From an uncultured Chitinophagaceae bacterium (lineage in GTDB: Bacteria > Bacteroidota > Bacteroidia > Chitinophagales > Chitinophagaceae): 64,000 nt of DNA. Both the position numbers and the translations under genes were made by a program. Below, piece after piece: positions 1 through 10,287 of this stretch (position 1 is the first letter of the stretch; each line of letters begins with the position of its first letter). The stretch is taken from contig CALMED010000012.1 in assembly GCA_937862815.1 (NCBI GenBank), positions 186,001-250,000 of the forward strand, read 5' to 3'. Under the pieces are notes generated by a model. The model saw only the letters and a program-made list of their open reading frames with translations. It was not told the origin of the DNA and did not search any database.

Positions 1-837
1 GACGCCACGTACCGGTTGATGGAAAGCATGATCACTTTTGCAACCAACCATGCCACCACCATCAAACAATACCGGCGCAACCAGGCGGAGGCCTGGACCG
101 CAGGCAAAACCGTTCCGCTGGGCTTTGCACTCAACCGCGAACGTTATACAGCGTTCACTTTTAAGGGCTATGAGGCCGGCACCAAAATCAGCGAGGTGAG
201 CGGTCTGCCCCGCTTGTACTACGACCGCAGCAAACCATTCGAAAAACAGGTGCGCTTTTACAACTTCTTTACCCCCAACCGCCAGGTTACGGTACCCGCA
301 GCCTACATTATTCCAAAGGGTTGGTGGCCGGTTGTGGAGTTGCTGCGGCAGAACCAGGTGCAAATGCGTGCCCTGGAGCGGGATACTATGCTGGAAGTGG
401 AAGTGTACCGCATAGAGGATTACAAGACCGTTCAGCGCCCTTTTGAAGGTCATTACCTGCATACCGATGTAAAAACCGGCAGCAGCATGCAACGGATCCG
501 GTTCAGCAAGGGCGACTGGTTCATTCCGCTCAACCAGGCGGCCAACCGCTTTTTGGTGGAAGTGCTGGAACCTGCCGCCGAGGACAGTTACTTTGCCTGG
601 AATTTTTTTGATGCCATCCTCGGTCAGAAAGAAGGCTTCAGCGGATATGTTTTTGAGGAAACGGCTGCCGCTTACCTGAAAGACCATCCCGGACTGCGCC
701 GCGAACTGGAAGAACGAAAAGCCGCCGACACCACGTTCGCAAAAAACGGAAGAGCACAATTGCAATTCATCTACCAGCGGTCGCCGTACTATGAACCGGA
801 CCATCTGCGATACCCGGTTTACCGGTTGTTGCCATAA
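1..837 (+). CDS. M14-family zinc carboxypeptidase, C-terminal part
   Basis: The reading frame is open from the first base, so the gene starts outside the window and only about 278 C-terminal residues are visible. The part present matches the region that follows the catalytic domain in large Bacteroidota M14 peptidases: an AAYIIPKGWW segment, then DWFIPLNQAANRFLVEVLEP, SYFAWNFFD and ILGQKEGFSGYVFE, ending in a hydrophilic tail. The zinc-binding HxxE residues lie off the left edge and cannot be checked. The likely role is a secreted or periplasmic exopeptidase. The family call rests on recognising this C-terminal block, so it is firm for the family but says nothing about substrate. Confidence 0.75.
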   Translation, partial: DATYRLMESMITFATNHATTIKQYRRNQAEAWTAGKTVPLGFALNRERYTAFTFKGYEAGTKISEVSGLPRLYYDRSKPFEKQVRFYNFFTPNRQVTVPAAYIIPKGWWPVVELLRQNQVQMRALERDTMLEVEVYRIEDYKTVQRPFEGHYLHTDVKTGSSMQRIRFSKGDWFIPLNQAANRFLVEVLEPAAEDSYFAWNFFDAILGQKEGFSGYVFEETAAAYLKDHPGLRRELEERKAADTTFAKNGRAQLQFIYQRSPYYEPDHLRYPVYRLLP

Positions 838-1306
838 AAAAAGGAGGATGCACTCCGCCTGAAAAATTTCATCGGGTTGCTTTCAAACCGGGTGGAGAAA
901 AAGGGACATTGGATGTTAAAAACGGGCTGACCGGTTTAATCGTACAACCATACCGCGGTAAAACATAGTTGCAGAAAGACAGGAACGAACCCAAAATGGA
1001 CAGTTGCAGCCAAGCACCTGAGCCGGGCTACTGATAAGTATATATGCAAGCTCAAACGGGATGCGTTAAGCTGTCGCCGGAAAGAGATGCACCGGTGTCA
1101 GGAGAAAAAGAAAGCAGGGATGGAGTATCGCCTGCTTCAATTTGTTTCAATTAAGTACCAATCAATATCAGTTTCACAAATACGGAACCGAGTAGCTGGA
1201 TTTTAAAAACGGGTTGGGCATAAAGGTACAGCTTTCAAGGTTGAATTTCAGCCTGATCGGACAGAATTTGATCTGTTACGGCTTTTTTTTTAACCGCCTG
1301 TTAGTT
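838..1306. other. Gene-free stretch between M14 peptidase and GIN-domain gene
   Basis: No convincing coding frame is seen on either strand. The only structure noted is a weak hairpin, ACAGA/TCTGT at 1261-1276, followed by a T-run at 1283-1291. This could be a poor + strand terminator. The two flanking genes converge here. Confidence 0.5.
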
Positions 1307-2026
1307 TTATTCTTTGAGCAAACGTCCCGAACCGGCTATTTTCTGTTTCACGGTCACAGGGTTGCCGTAGTAATGTACGTCCCCGCTGCCGGCAATGTGT
1401 ACGTCCAACAGTTCACTGGCAAACACCCAGGCGTTGCCACTGCCGGCAATGTGCACCGCGGCTTCTTCTGCCAGCAGCTGGCTGCAGCGGATATCACCTC
1501 CGCCGGCAATGCGGTATTCCGCCTTCCGGGTCTGACCACTCATGCGCACGTTTCCACTTCCCGCAATTTTCACCCGCAGCTCCGGTGCATCCACCGAAGG
1601 AATATTGATATCGCCGCTGCCGGTAATGGTGAATGCCAGGGATTCGGTGGAGACGATGGTCGTGACTGACGTGATATTTCCACTGCCGGCGATGGAGAGT
1701 TCCCGGAAGAGGGGGGCCGTAACATACACTTTCATGTCTTCCCGCGGCCGCAAACGTACCCCTTTGCGCACATAGATGCGCAGTACACCTTTGTCCACTC
1801 TTGTTTCAATGTAACGGAGCAGGTTCTCCTCTGCTTCCACCGTTACCGCGAAGGAAGATCCCTGCTTTACCTCCAGGTCAAAAGCGCCGGCGGTCTTTAC
1901 CGAACGGAAATCTGTATGATTTCTGCCTTCCGGGGTGAGGTTACCATTTCCTTTCACGTTCCGCCACCCGCAGGATGTTAAAAACCATGCACATACCAGC
2001 AATGCCGGCATAAAAAGATGTTTCAT
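1307..2026 (-). CDS. GIN-domain (DUF2807) putative adhesin-like lipoprotein
   Basis: 239 residues. The start at 2026 was chosen because it gives a clean lipoprotein signal (MKHLFMPALLVCAWFLTSCG, lipobox LTSC); the frame is open further upstream without a signal. The body is the DUF2807 'head GIN' fold, a right-handed beta-solenoid. Seven glycine-rich turns of the form (I/T)AGSG(N/D) are visible (IAGSGNI, ITGSGDI, IAGSGNV, IAGGGDI, IAGSGNA, IAGSGDV, IAGSGR), spaced about 17-25 residues apart. It is probably anchored in a membrane facing the periplasm or outside. Function is unknown; 'adhesin' is a family label rather than something the sequence shows. It stands alone on the - strand, with its promoter in the gap before guaA. 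Confidence 0.85.
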   Translation of the reverse strand: MKHLFMPALLVCAWFLTSCGWRNVKGNGNLTPEGRNHTDFRSVKTAGAFDLEVKQGSSFAVTVEAEENLLRYIETRVDKGVLRIYVRKGVRLRPREDMKVYVTAPLFRELSIAGSGNITSVTTIVSTESLAFTITGSGDINIPSVDAPELRVKIAGSGNVRMSGQTRKAEYRIAGGGDIRCSQLLAEEAAVHIAGSGNAWVFASELLDVHIAGSGDVHYYGNPVTVKQKIAGSGRLLKE

Positions 2027-2215
2027 GTCGTTTAGATTTTGTGTAAAAAATATCCAGGCAGGCAAATCCACCTGGGAAAAGTGTGGGTAAAGCGGGAACG
2101 GGGTAAAAGTAATACATCCGGGGAGGAACATCAAGCAGAACTATGTATTTTTTCGCATGGCAGGCGGCGAACCGCACCTGTGGCTTAAGCCCGTTTTTGC
2201 TACCTTCGCCCCACT

Positions 2216-3751
2216 ATGACGGAAAAGATCATCATTCTCGATTTTGGTTCCCAGTACACACAGCTCATAGCCCGTGCTGTACGCGAATGCAACGTGTATT
2301 GTGAAATCATCCCTTATCACCGACCGGTGGTAAAGGACGAGCGCCTCAAAGGGGTGATCCTGTCGGGCAGCCCGTTTTCCGTCAACGACCCCCAGGCTCC
2401 TTTTGTGGATGTGGAACTGCTCACGAAAACACTCCCGGTGCTGGGCATCTGCTTCGGCGCCCAGCTCACCGCCCGCCAGATGGGGGGACGGGTGGAGAAA
2501 AGCGAGAAGCGCGAATACGGCCGGGCCATGTTACATCGTCAACAGGAAGATATTTTACTGCAGGATGTAAGCCCGGTATCCCAGGTGTGGATGAGTCATG
2601 GCGACAGCATCCTCGAACTGCCGGAGGGATTTGAGGTGTTGGCTGTTACCGAATCCATTCCCGTGGCAGCGTTCCGTGCCGGCAACAAAACGGCGCATCC
2701 GCTCTACGGTTTGCAGTTCCATCCGGAAGTGTACCATTCCGCCGAAGGAAAAATTATCCTGAAGAACTTCCTCTATCGTATCTGCGGCTGTTCCGGCAAC
2801 TGGACCCCGGCTTCCTTTGTGGAGGAAACCGTAGCCGCCCTGCAGCAGCAGATTGGCAGCCGTAAAGTAATCATGGCACTCAGTGGCGGCGTGGATTCCA
2901 CTGTGGCGGCCACCCTCATCCACCGGGCCATCGGCAGCAACCTGTACGGCATCTTTGTAGATAACGGGGTACTGCGCAAGAACGAATTCCGGCAGGTACT
3001 GGATACGTACCAGCAGATTGGCCTCAATGTGAAAGGCGTGGATGCCCGGGAGCATTTTTATACCAAACTGGCGGGTAAAAGCAATCCGGAAGAAAAACGA
3101 AAAATTATCGGTGCCACCTTCATCGAAGTGTTTGACCGGGAAGCCCACGGAATTGAAGGCGTGGAATTGCTGGGACAAGGCACCATTTACCCCGATGTGA
3201 TTGAAAGCGTTTCGGTACATGGCCCATCGGTAACCATTAAGTCGCACCACAACGTGGGAGGCTTGCCGGATACCATGAAACTGGAGTTGGTTGAACCCCT
3301 CCGTTTCCTGTTCAAGGACGAAGTACGGCGGGTGGGTGCAGAACTGGGCATCCCGGCCGACCAGCTCAACCGGCATCCCTTCCCCGGACCCGGGCTGGCC
3401 ATCCGCATCCTGGGTGAAGTAACGGAAGAGAAAGTACAAATGCTGCAGGAAGCTGATGCGCTGTTCATCCAGGCGCTGAAAGACCAGGGTCTTTACCAGG
3501 ACGTGTGGCAGGCCGGCGCCATTCTGCTGCCGGTGCAAAGCGTGGGGGTGATGGGCGATGAGCGGACCTATGAATTTACCCTGGCACTTCGGGCGGTAAC
3601 ATCGGTTGACGGCATGACGGCCGACTGGGCGCATCTGCCGTACAGCTTCCTTGCCTCCGTTTCCAATGAAATCATCAATAAAGTGCGGGGTATCAACCGC
3701 GTGGTGTACGACATCAGCAGCAAACCCCCTGCAACCATTGAATGGGAATAA
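2216..3751 (+). CDS. guaA: GMP synthase (glutamine-hydrolysing)
   Basis: 511 residues, the usual full length. It converts XMP to GMP with ATP and glutamine in cytosolic purine synthesis. The N-terminal class I glutamine amidotransferase has its nucleophile C79 in LGICFGAQ and a downstream FHPEVYH block. The ATP pyrophosphatase domain carries the P-loop ALSGGVDS at about residues 221-228. The C-terminal dimerisation domain ends in the conserved KPPATIEWE. The next gene follows after 17 bases on the same strand, so the two may be co-transcribed. No riboswitch was recognised upstream. Confidence 0.98.
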   Translation: MTEKIIILDFGSQYTQLIARAVRECNVYCEIIPYHRPVVKDERLKGVILSGSPFSVNDPQAPFVDVELLTKTLPVLGICFGAQLTARQMGGRVEKSEKREYGRAMLHRQQEDILLQDVSPVSQVWMSHGDSILELPEGFEVLAVTESIPVAAFRAGNKTAHPLYGLQFHPEVYHSAEGKIILKNFLYRICGCSGNWTPASFVEETVAALQQQIGSRKVIMALSGGVDSTVAATLIHRAIGSNLYGIFVDNGVLRKNEFRQVLDTYQQIGLNVKGVDAREHFYTKLAGKSNPEEKRKIIGATFIEVFDREAHGIEGVELLGQGTIYPDVIESVSVHGPSVTIKSHHNVGGLPDTMKLELVEPLRFLFKDEVRRVGAELGIPADQLNRHPFPGPGLAIRILGEVTEEKVQMLQEADALFIQALKDQGLYQDVWQAGAILLPVQSVGVMGDERTYEFTLALRAVTSVDGMTADWAHLPYSFLASVSNEIINKVRGINRVVYDISSKPPATIEWE

Positions 3752-3768
3752 GCATCTGCTAACTGGTT

Positions 3769-4965
3769 ATGCGTATGAAACAGCACATCCTCTTCCTGGC
3801 TTTACTCAGCAGCTGGTTGCTGAACCCGGCCCGCTCACAGGACACTCCGTTGCCGGTACAAGAAACGGTTAAAGTGTACCGGGTAGGCATCTTTGCCAGC
3901 CTGTTCCTGGATTCCACGTTCAGCGGTACCACCTACCGGTATGGCAACCAGATGCCGCGGCACCTGCTGCCCGGGCTCGACTTTATTGACGGCGCCCTGC
4001 TGGCCCTGGATACCCTCACCGGCACCCCCCCGGTGCAGGTACGGGTGTTTGACCTCCGGTCCAAAGCAACCTCCTTTGAAACGCTGCTCGGGCAGCGGGT
4101 ATTCGACTCGCTGGATCTCATGATTGGTGCGGTATCGGGACTGGATTACCGGGACCTGACCGACATAGCCTACCGGAAAAAGATACCGTTTGTATCCACC
4201 ACCTTTCCCAACGACGGAGGCATCACCAGCAACCCTTACACCATCATCCTCAACTCCACCCTGCCGGTGCATTGCGCAGCCATTTACAACTATGTTCTCG
4301 AGACCAACGGAACCGCCAACATCCTGTATGTGCGGAAACAGGGAGCCCAGGAAGACCGCCTGGCCGGCTACTTCAGGGAGCTCAACCAATCGCCCTCCGG
4401 CAACGGTGTGCTCCGCTGGAAAACCATCAGTGTGCGGGATACCGTAAGCAGCAACGACCTGCTGCCACACCTCGACAGCAACCGCACCAACATCCTCATC
4501 GCCGGCTCGCTGGACGAACGGTTTGGCGTACAGCTGATCCGCACCATTGCTCCATACAAAAAATATCCGTTACAGCTGGTAGGCATGCCCACCTGGGAAG
4601 CCATGAAAGAACTGAACCTGCCGGAATGGAAGGACCTGGACTTTTATTTCACCACTACGTTCTACAACAGTGGGGAAGGTGCGGCCGAACAGTTCAGCAA
4701 CCGTTTTACCGAACGCACCAACGGGCGTCCCTCCGACCTGGCTTTCCGTGGCTACGAAGCAGCCTGGCAGTTCATCCGCCTCCTGCAACAATACGGCGCC
4801 GACCTGCTCAACCATCTTCCGCGGAACGGCCCTGAACTCTTCACCGGCTACCGCATTCTGCCGGTACGGAATGCTGCTACCGGCGAGACCGACTATTTTG
4901 AAAACAAACGCATCTTTCTCCTCAAACGACAGGGAGGGGTAACCACTAAAGTGACCCGCCCGTAA
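3769..4965 (+). CDS. Type 1 periplasmic-binding-fold protein (ANF/amino-acid-binding-like)
   Basis: 398 residues with an N-terminal signal peptide (about residues 1-24, ending near ARSQD). The rest looks like the two-lobed type 1 periplasmic binding fold: VGIFASLFLDS opening strand, GLDFIDGALLALDTL helix, DLMIGAVSGLDYRDLTDIAYRKKIPFVSTTFPND in the first lobe, FRGYEAAWQFIRLL near the end. No ABC permease or ATPase gene is adjacent, so transport is not supported. Bacteroidota proteins of this fold are often orphan sensors or cell-envelope proteins. It lies 17 bases after guaA. Ligand unknown. Confidence 0.7.
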   Translation: MRMKQHILFLALLSSWLLNPARSQDTPLPVQETVKVYRVGIFASLFLDSTFSGTTYRYGNQMPRHLLPGLDFIDGALLALDTLTGTPPVQVRVFDLRSKATSFETLLGQRVFDSLDLMIGAVSGLDYRDLTDIAYRKKIPFVSTTFPNDGGITSNPYTIILNSTLPVHCAAIYNYVLETNGTANILYVRKQGAQEDRLAGYFRELNQSPSGNGVLRWKTISVRDTVSSNDLLPHLDSNRTNILIAGSLDERFGVQLIRTIAPYKKYPLQLVGMPTWEAMKELNLPEWKDLDFYFTTTFYNSGEGAAEQFSNRFTERTNGRPSDLAFRGYEAAWQFIRLLQQYGADLLNHLPRNGPELFTGYRILPVRNAATGETDYFENKRIFLLKRQGGVTTKVTRP

Positions 4966-4995
4966 ACTGTTTTCCCTGCCGGCTGTTAAACAGGC

Positions 4996-5163
4996 ATGGC
5001 TCACCAGAAACCGCATTTACCGCAAAAAATCTGTATCGCCTGCCAACGACCCTTTACCTGGCGCAAAAAGTGGGCGCGGGTTTGGGACGAGGTAAAATAC
5101 TGCAGCGACCGCTGCCGCCATTCCCGTGGAAAAAGCCGACATTCGGAGCCTGCAAACACATGA
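4996..5163 (+). CDS. DUF2256 small zinc-ribbon-like protein
   Basis: A 55-residue gene starting MAHQKPHLPQKICIACQRPF. It has the DUF2256 layout: CxxC (C13, C16), then WRKKWARVWDEVKYCSDRC, giving four cysteines likely to bind one zinc. The stop overlaps the next start (ACATGA), so it is translationally coupled to the exonuclease gene and heads the DNA-repair operon. DUF2256 genes are also known near photolyase/cryptochrome genes, which fits a repair link, but no activity is established. The family call is firm and the repair role is inferred from position. Confidence 0.85.
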   Translation: MAHQKPHLPQKICIACQRPFTWRKKWARVWDEVKYCSDRCRHSRGKSRHSEPANT

Positions 5164-6167
5164 ACGCCCCCCTCATTACCTGCACCCCCAACGGGCTGTA
5201 CTGCGACGCCGGTGAATTTTACATAGACCCCTGGCGACCGGTGCCCAAAGCCGTGATCACCCACGGGCACAGCGATCACGCACGCCGGGGTCACGGTGCC
5301 TATCTCTGTCATACCCTTACCCGCCCCATCCTGGAGCAACGGTTGGGACCGCATGCCTACCAGTGCGTGGAATGGAACGAGCCCCTGCACATCAACGGAG
5401 TGGAAGTATCCCTGCACCCGGCCGGTCATGTAATCGGTTCTTCGCAAATAAGGGTCCGTTATAAAGATGAGATTTGGGTGGTGAGCGGCGACTACAAAAC
5501 CGAGAACGACGGGCTGAGCGGCGCCTTCGAACCGCTGCGATGCCATACATTTATCACCGAGTCCACCTTCGGATTGCCGGTGTACCAATGGCAACCACAG
5601 GCGCAACTTTACAACTCCTTGCAGGCGTGGATCCGGCGCAACCAGGCAGATGGGTTTACATCGGTGTTGCTCGCATACAGCCTGGGCAAGGCCCAGCGGG
5701 TACTGGACGCAGCGGCCGCCACCGGTGCCCGCATCTTTGTGCACGGGGCCGTAGCCGCAACCAACGACACCCTGCAGGCCGCCGGCATCCGGTTGCCCGA
5801 CTACCGGCGCTGGACAACCGAAACACCCAAAGAAGAATTGAAAGGATCTGTGGTGATTGCGCCGGCATCGGTTCTTGACAGTCCCTGGCTGCGGCGTTTC
5901 CAGCCCTGCCGGCTGGGCGTTTGCAGCGGATGGATGCAGGTGCGGGGCCATGCCCGCCGCCAGAACGTGGACGCCGGTTTTGCCCTGAGTGATCATGCCG
6001 ACTGGAACGGCCTGCTGCAGGCGGTTAAAGCCACCGGCGCATCCCGTGTGCTGGTGACCCACGGTTTTACCGCCGCCTTCAGCCGGTACCTGCAGGAGCA
6101 GGGATGGGATGCCCAGACTCTTCAAACCGAATACGGAGAAGAACATGAATCCGAACCCGCCGCATGA
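5160..6167 (+). CDS. Ligase-associated MBL-fold DNA exonuclease
   Basis: 335 residues from the ATG at 5160, which overlaps the upstream stop. It belongs to the metallo-beta-lactamase/beta-CASP group found beside bacterial ATP-dependent ligases. Motif HGHSDHA (H35, H37, D39, H40) binds the two metals. HPAGHVIGSSQIR, VVSGDYKTE, and the C-terminal FALSDHADWNGLL and VLVTHG blocks complete the active site. It is predicted to trim DNA (or RNA) ends in the cytosol for the ligase and helicase encoded next. Its stop overlaps the ligase start by the ATGA arrangement, so the genes are translationally coupled. Confidence 0.93.
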   Translation: MNAPLITCTPNGLYCDAGEFYIDPWRPVPKAVITHGHSDHARRGHGAYLCHTLTRPILEQRLGPHAYQCVEWNEPLHINGVEVSLHPAGHVIGSSQIRVRYKDEIWVVSGDYKTENDGLSGAFEPLRCHTFITESTFGLPVYQWQPQAQLYNSLQAWIRRNQADGFTSVLLAYSLGKAQRVLDAAAATGARIFVHGAVAATNDTLQAAGIRLPDYRRWTTETPKEELKGSVVIAPASVLDSPWLRRFQPCRLGVCSGWMQVRGHARRQNVDAGFALSDHADWNGLLQAVKATGASRVLVTHGFTAAFSRYLQEQGWDAQTLQTEYGEEHESEPAA

Positions 6168-7771
6168 AAGCTTTCGCCCGCCTCATACGATCCCTTGGCA
6201 GCAGCACCGGCAGCAATGAAAAACGCGAACTGCTGACAGCCTATTTTAAAGAAGCTGCCGGCGCCGATGCGGTGTGGGTGATCGCCCTGTCCAGCGGCCG
6301 CAGGCCCCGGCGGCTGGTACCTTCCACGCGCCTGCAGGAATGGTGTGCCGAATGGACCGGCATACCCGGCTGGCTGTTTGCCGAATGCTACCATACCGTG
6401 GGCGACCTCGCCGAAACCATCGCCCTGCTGCTGCCGGAAGGCACCCCAACGGAAAACATTCCATCTCTGCGGGATTATATGCATACATTCCTGCAGTTGC
6501 AGCAGGCATCCGAAGAAGAAAAGAAAGCCTTCGTCACCGGTAACTGGCAGCAGCTGGATGCCGATGAACGTTTTGTCTTTAACAAGCTCATCACCGGCGG
6601 CTTCCGCATCGGCGTATCGCAACAACTACTGGTACAGGCGCTGGCCCGGCTGGTGGAGCTCAACCCCAGCACCATCGCCCACCGCATCAGCGGTAAATGG
6701 GACCCGGCACAAACCAGCCTGCAGGAGCTGCTGAGTGCAGACGCCATTCATAACGACCGCTCCAAACCCTACCCTTTCTACCTGTCATATGCTTTAGACG
6801 ACAAGCCAGAAGCGTTGGAAGAACCGGCTCAGTGGCAGGCCGAATGGAAATGGGACGGCATCAGGGGACAAATAATCCGGCGCGGCGGCACCCTCTTTGT
6901 GTGGAGCCGCGGTGAGGAACTGCTCACCGAAAAGTTTCCCGAATACTTACACCTGCAGCAGTCCCTCCCCGATGGAACGGTGCTGGATGGAGAAATCATC
7001 AGCATGCACCGGGAAGTAGCTACCCTGCAACCCCTGCCCTTTTCGGCCCTGCAAACCCGCATCGGGCGCAAGCAGGTGAGCCGCCGGCAACTGCAGGAAG
7101 CGCCGGCCGCCTTTATCGCTTACGACCTGCTGGAATACGCAGGCGCCGACATCCGCACCCGCCCGCTGGCAGAGCGCAGGCAGCTGCTGGAACAAGTGGT
7201 GCAAGCGGTGCAGGACCCAGTGCTGCGGCTCTCGCCGCTGGTACCGTTTGCCCATTGGGACGAACTCGGCGAACTGCGGCTGCAGGCCCGAAACAATGGC
7301 AGCGAAGGACTGATGCTGAAGAGGCGTTCCTCATCGTACCAGGCCGGACGAAAACGGGGCGACTGGTGGAAATGGAAACTGGACCCGCTGATGATTGATT
7401 GCGTGTTGGTGTATGCCCAGAAAGGGCACGGGCGGCGCAGCAACCTGTACACCGACTACACCTTTGCCGTGCGAGACGGTGACCGGCTGGTAACGTTTAC
7501 CAAGGCATACAGCGGCCTCACCGATGCAGAATTTGCCGAAGTGGATGCGTTTGTAAAAAAGCATGCGTTGGAAAAATTCGGGCCGGTGCGTACGGTAAAG
7601 CCGGAACTGGTATTTGAAATCGCCTTTGAAGGCATCGCGGCCAGCAGCCGGCATAAATCGGGGGTGGCCCTGCGTTTCCCCCGTATGAACCGCTGGCGGA
7701 AAGACAAGACCGTGGCCGACATCAACACGCTCGACGATTTAAAAACCCTGTTACAGCAGTACGGATCATGA
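6164..7771 (+). CDS. ATP-dependent DNA ligase (ligase-associated repair operon)
   Basis: 535 residues. The N-terminal helical DNA-binding domain (about 1-200) is followed by the nucleotidyltransferase domain with motif I EWKWDGIRG, in which K229 would carry AMP. Other visible motifs are DGEII, the EGLMLKRRSS block (motif IV) and DWWKWK (motif V). The OB-fold domain ends the protein. It seals nicks using ATP, separately from the NAD-dependent replicative ligase expected elsewhere in the genome. Start and stop both overlap neighbours by four bases, showing tight coupling with the exonuclease and helicase. No LigD polymerase or Ku gene is present, so this is not an NHEJ cassette. Confidence 0.95.
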   Translation: MKAFARLIRSLGSSTGSNEKRELLTAYFKEAAGADAVWVIALSSGRRPRRLVPSTRLQEWCAEWTGIPGWLFAECYHTVGDLAETIALLLPEGTPTENIPSLRDYMHTFLQLQQASEEEKKAFVTGNWQQLDADERFVFNKLITGGFRIGVSQQLLVQALARLVELNPSTIAHRISGKWDPAQTSLQELLSADAIHNDRSKPYPFYLSYALDDKPEALEEPAQWQAEWKWDGIRGQIIRRGGTLFVWSRGEELLTEKFPEYLHLQQSLPDGTVLDGEIISMHREVATLQPLPFSALQTRIGRKQVSRRQLQEAPAAFIAYDLLEYAGADIRTRPLAERRQLLEQVVQAVQDPVLRLSPLVPFAHWDELGELRLQARNNGSEGLMLKRRSSSYQAGRKRGDWWKWKLDPLMIDCVLVYAQKGHGRRSNLYTDYTFAVRDGDRLVTFTKAYSGLTDAEFAEVDAFVKKHALEKFGPVRTVKPELVFEIAFEGIAASSRHKSGVALRFPRMNRWRKDKTVADINTLDDLKTLLQQYGS

Positions 7772-10287
7772 AGTTGCAGCAAACACCCGGCTACCGGCAC
7801 ATAACCCAGTGGTTAGCGCAATCCGGCATGCAACCCTTCCCCTTCCAGGAACAAACCTGGGAGGAACTGTCAGCCGGTAACAGCGGCATCGTAAACGCCC
7901 CCACCGGGTGCGGCAAAACCTTTTCCGTCTTTCTTGGCGCCCTGATCCGGTACATCAACGAACATCCTGCCAACTGGCAGCAACAGAAAAGCAACGGACT
8001 GGTCTTGCTGTGGATCACCCCGCTGCGGGCGCTGGCCAAAGACATCGGGCGGGCGATGGAGGAAGCCCTGGCCGGGCTGCAGCTACCCTGGCGGGTGGGG
8101 CTCCGCAATGGCGACACACCTCCCGCCGAACGGGTCCGCCAAAAAAAGGACGTACCCGAAATTCTGATCATCACCCCGGAAAGCCTACACCTGCTTTTTG
8201 CACAGAAAGGATATGCATCGGTATTCGCAACCGTGCAGGTGGTAGCGGTGGATGAATGGCACGAACTGCTGGGCAGCAAGCGGGGCGTACAGGTGGAACT
8301 GGCCCTCTCCCGCATCCTGGGCTGCCGGCCAAAAACCGCTGGCGACAGCAACCCCCTCAGCGTATGGGGCATCAGCGCCACCATCGGCAACCTGCCGGTG
8401 GCACAGGAGGTGCTGCTGGCGCCGGTACGGGCCCGCAACGGAGACAACGCCGGGGTATTGGTGAAAGCAAACATGCGGAAGCGCATCGAAGTGGAATCCA
8501 TCCTCCCCGATGAGATGGAGCGCTATCCCTGGGCCGGTCACCTGGGCCTGAAGCTGTTGCCCAAAGTCATTCCCATTATTGAACAGAGCAAGACCACACT
8601 CATCTTCATCAATACCCGGGGTATGAGTGAGCGCTGGTACCAGGGACTGCTCAACCATGCCCCGCAGCTGGCCGGCACCCTCGCCCTGCACCATGGCAGC
8701 ATCGAACAGGAGCTGCGCCTGTGGGTGGAAGAAGCGCTGCACACGGCCCGTCTCAAAGCGGTGGTGTGTACGGCATCGCTGGACCTGGGAGTGGATTTCC
8801 GGCCGGTGGAAACCGTGATCCAGGTGGGCTCGCCCAAAGGCGTCTCCCGCTTCCTACAACGTGCCGGGCGGAGCGGTCACAGTCCGGACGCCGTGAGCAA
8901 AATTTATTTCCTCCCCACCCACTCGCTGGAACTGGTGGAGGCCGCCGCCCTGAAGAGCGCCATCGCCGCCGGCGAGATGGAAAGCAAAGAACCCCTGCTG
9001 CTCAGCTTCGATGTGCTGATCCAGTACCTCAACACCCTGGCCGTGTCGGACGGACTGGACCCCGACTGTATCTGGCAGGAAATTAAAACAACCTATTGCT
9101 TTGCCGAGATGACGGAGGAGGAATGGAGGGAAGTGGTGCATTTCATCGTGGATGGAGGTAAAGCATTGCAGCAATACGACGACTACCGCAAATTGGAATG
9201 GATCAACGAACGGTACCACATCACCCGCCGGCGGCTGGCCATGCGGCACCGGCTCAACATCGGCACCATCGTGAGCGATGCCATGTTGAAAGTGAAGCTG
9301 CTGCACGGGGGATATGTAGGCATGATTGAAGAGTGGTTCATCAGCCGGCTGGAACCCGGCGAATGTTTTACGCTGGCCGGCCGCAACCTGGAACTGGTCC
9401 AGATCAAAGACATGACCGTACAAGTACGGCCGTCCCGCTCCAAAAAGACCATTGTTCCCAGCTGGCAGGGCGGACGGATGAGTTTGACGGCTAACCTGGG
9501 AAAGAAACTACGGGAAACATTTTCGGCAACTGCCCGTCAGCAGCCCGGTACGCCAGTGGATGTACCCGAGATCGTCCACCTGCACAGCCTGCTGGAACTG
9601 CAACGTACGCTTTCGCACGTACCGGCCAATGACGAGTTGCTCATTGAACACCACGAAAGCAAAGACGGGTTCCACCTGCTGGTGTACCCGTTTGAAGGCA
9701 GGCAGGTGCACGAAGCCATGAGCGCCATCCTGGCCTACCGCATCGGCCGGGTCCATCCGCTGAGTTTTTCCATCGCCATGAACGATTACGGGTTTGAGTT
9801 GCTCTGCGACCAACCCATCCCCCTTGACGATACCAATGCGGCGGAGCTGTTAACGGCCGAAGGACTGCTGGCCGATATGCAGAAAAGCGTGAACGCCACC
9901 GAGATGGCCCGGCGCAAGTTCCGCGACATTGCTGTGATCGGCGGGCTTGTGGTACAAACCGCCCCCGGAGCCACCAAAAAAGCACGGCACCTGCAGGCCA
10001 GCGCCAGCCTGCTGTTCAATGTTTTCAACGAATACGAACCCGGCAACCTGCTGCTGCGGCAGGCCTACCAGGAAGTGTTTGATCAGCAGATGGAAGAAGT
10101 ACGGCTGCGGCAGGCGCTGGATCGGATTTCAAACAGCCGCATCATCATCCGGTTTCCCGAACGGTTCACCCCCCTGAGTTTTCCCATTATCGCGGATGGA
10201 CTCAACCGCAACAACCTGTCCACCGAGCGGCTGGAAGACCGCATCCGGCGGATGCAGGAACAGTTGAACCGGGATGCAGGAGGGTAA
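7768..10287 (+). CDS. Ligase-associated Lhr-like DEXH helicase
   Basis: 839 residues, the size of an Lhr-Core helicase. Motif I is NAPTGCGKT (about 43-51), motif II is DEWH (162-165), and motif III-like WGISATIGN follows. Motif VI is QRAGRSGH (364-371). After the two RecA domains come the winged-helix and Lhr-specific C-terminal regions. It is expected to translocate on single-stranded DNA using ATP and unwind duplexes. The start overlaps the ligase stop (ATGA). It is followed by 325 bases without a gene, which may end the tightly coupled part of the operon. Confidence 0.94.
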   Translation: MKLQQTPGYRHITQWLAQSGMQPFPFQEQTWEELSAGNSGIVNAPTGCGKTFSVFLGALIRYINEHPANWQQQKSNGLVLLWITPLRALAKDIGRAMEEALAGLQLPWRVGLRNGDTPPAERVRQKKDVPEILIITPESLHLLFAQKGYASVFATVQVVAVDEWHELLGSKRGVQVELALSRILGCRPKTAGDSNPLSVWGISATIGNLPVAQEVLLAPVRARNGDNAGVLVKANMRKRIEVESILPDEMERYPWAGHLGLKLLPKVIPIIEQSKTTLIFINTRGMSERWYQGLLNHAPQLAGTLALHHGSIEQELRLWVEEALHTARLKAVVCTASLDLGVDFRPVETVIQVGSPKGVSRFLQRAGRSGHSPDAVSKIYFLPTHSLELVEAAALKSAIAAGEMESKEPLLLSFDVLIQYLNTLAVSDGLDPDCIWQEIKTTYCFAEMTEEEWREVVHFIVDGGKALQQYDDYRKLEWINERYHITRRRLAMRHRLNIGTIVSDAMLKVKLLHGGYVGMIEEWFISRLEPGECFTLAGRNLELVQIKDMTVQVRPSRSKKTIVPSWQGGRMSLTANLGKKLRETFSATARQQPGTPVDVPEIVHLHSLLELQRTLSHVPANDELLIEHHESKDGFHLLVYPFEGRQVHEAMSAILAYRIGRVHPLSFSIAMNDYGFELLCDQPIPLDDTNAAELLTAEGLLADMQKSVNATEMARRKFRDIAVIGGLVVQTAPGATKKARHLQASASLLFNVFNEYEPGNLLLRQAYQEVFDQQMEEVRLRQALDRISNSRIIIRFPERFTPLSFPIIADGLNRNNLSTERLEDRIRRMQEQLNRDAGG

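Noticed and set aside
3769..4965. ABC transporter substrate-binding protein with its own transporter
   Set aside because: No permease or ATPase gene is adjacent; only the binding fold is supported.
5001..6146. 381-codon - strand frame over the exonuclease
   Set aside because: Antisense to a gene with a complete MBL active site and coupled neighbours.
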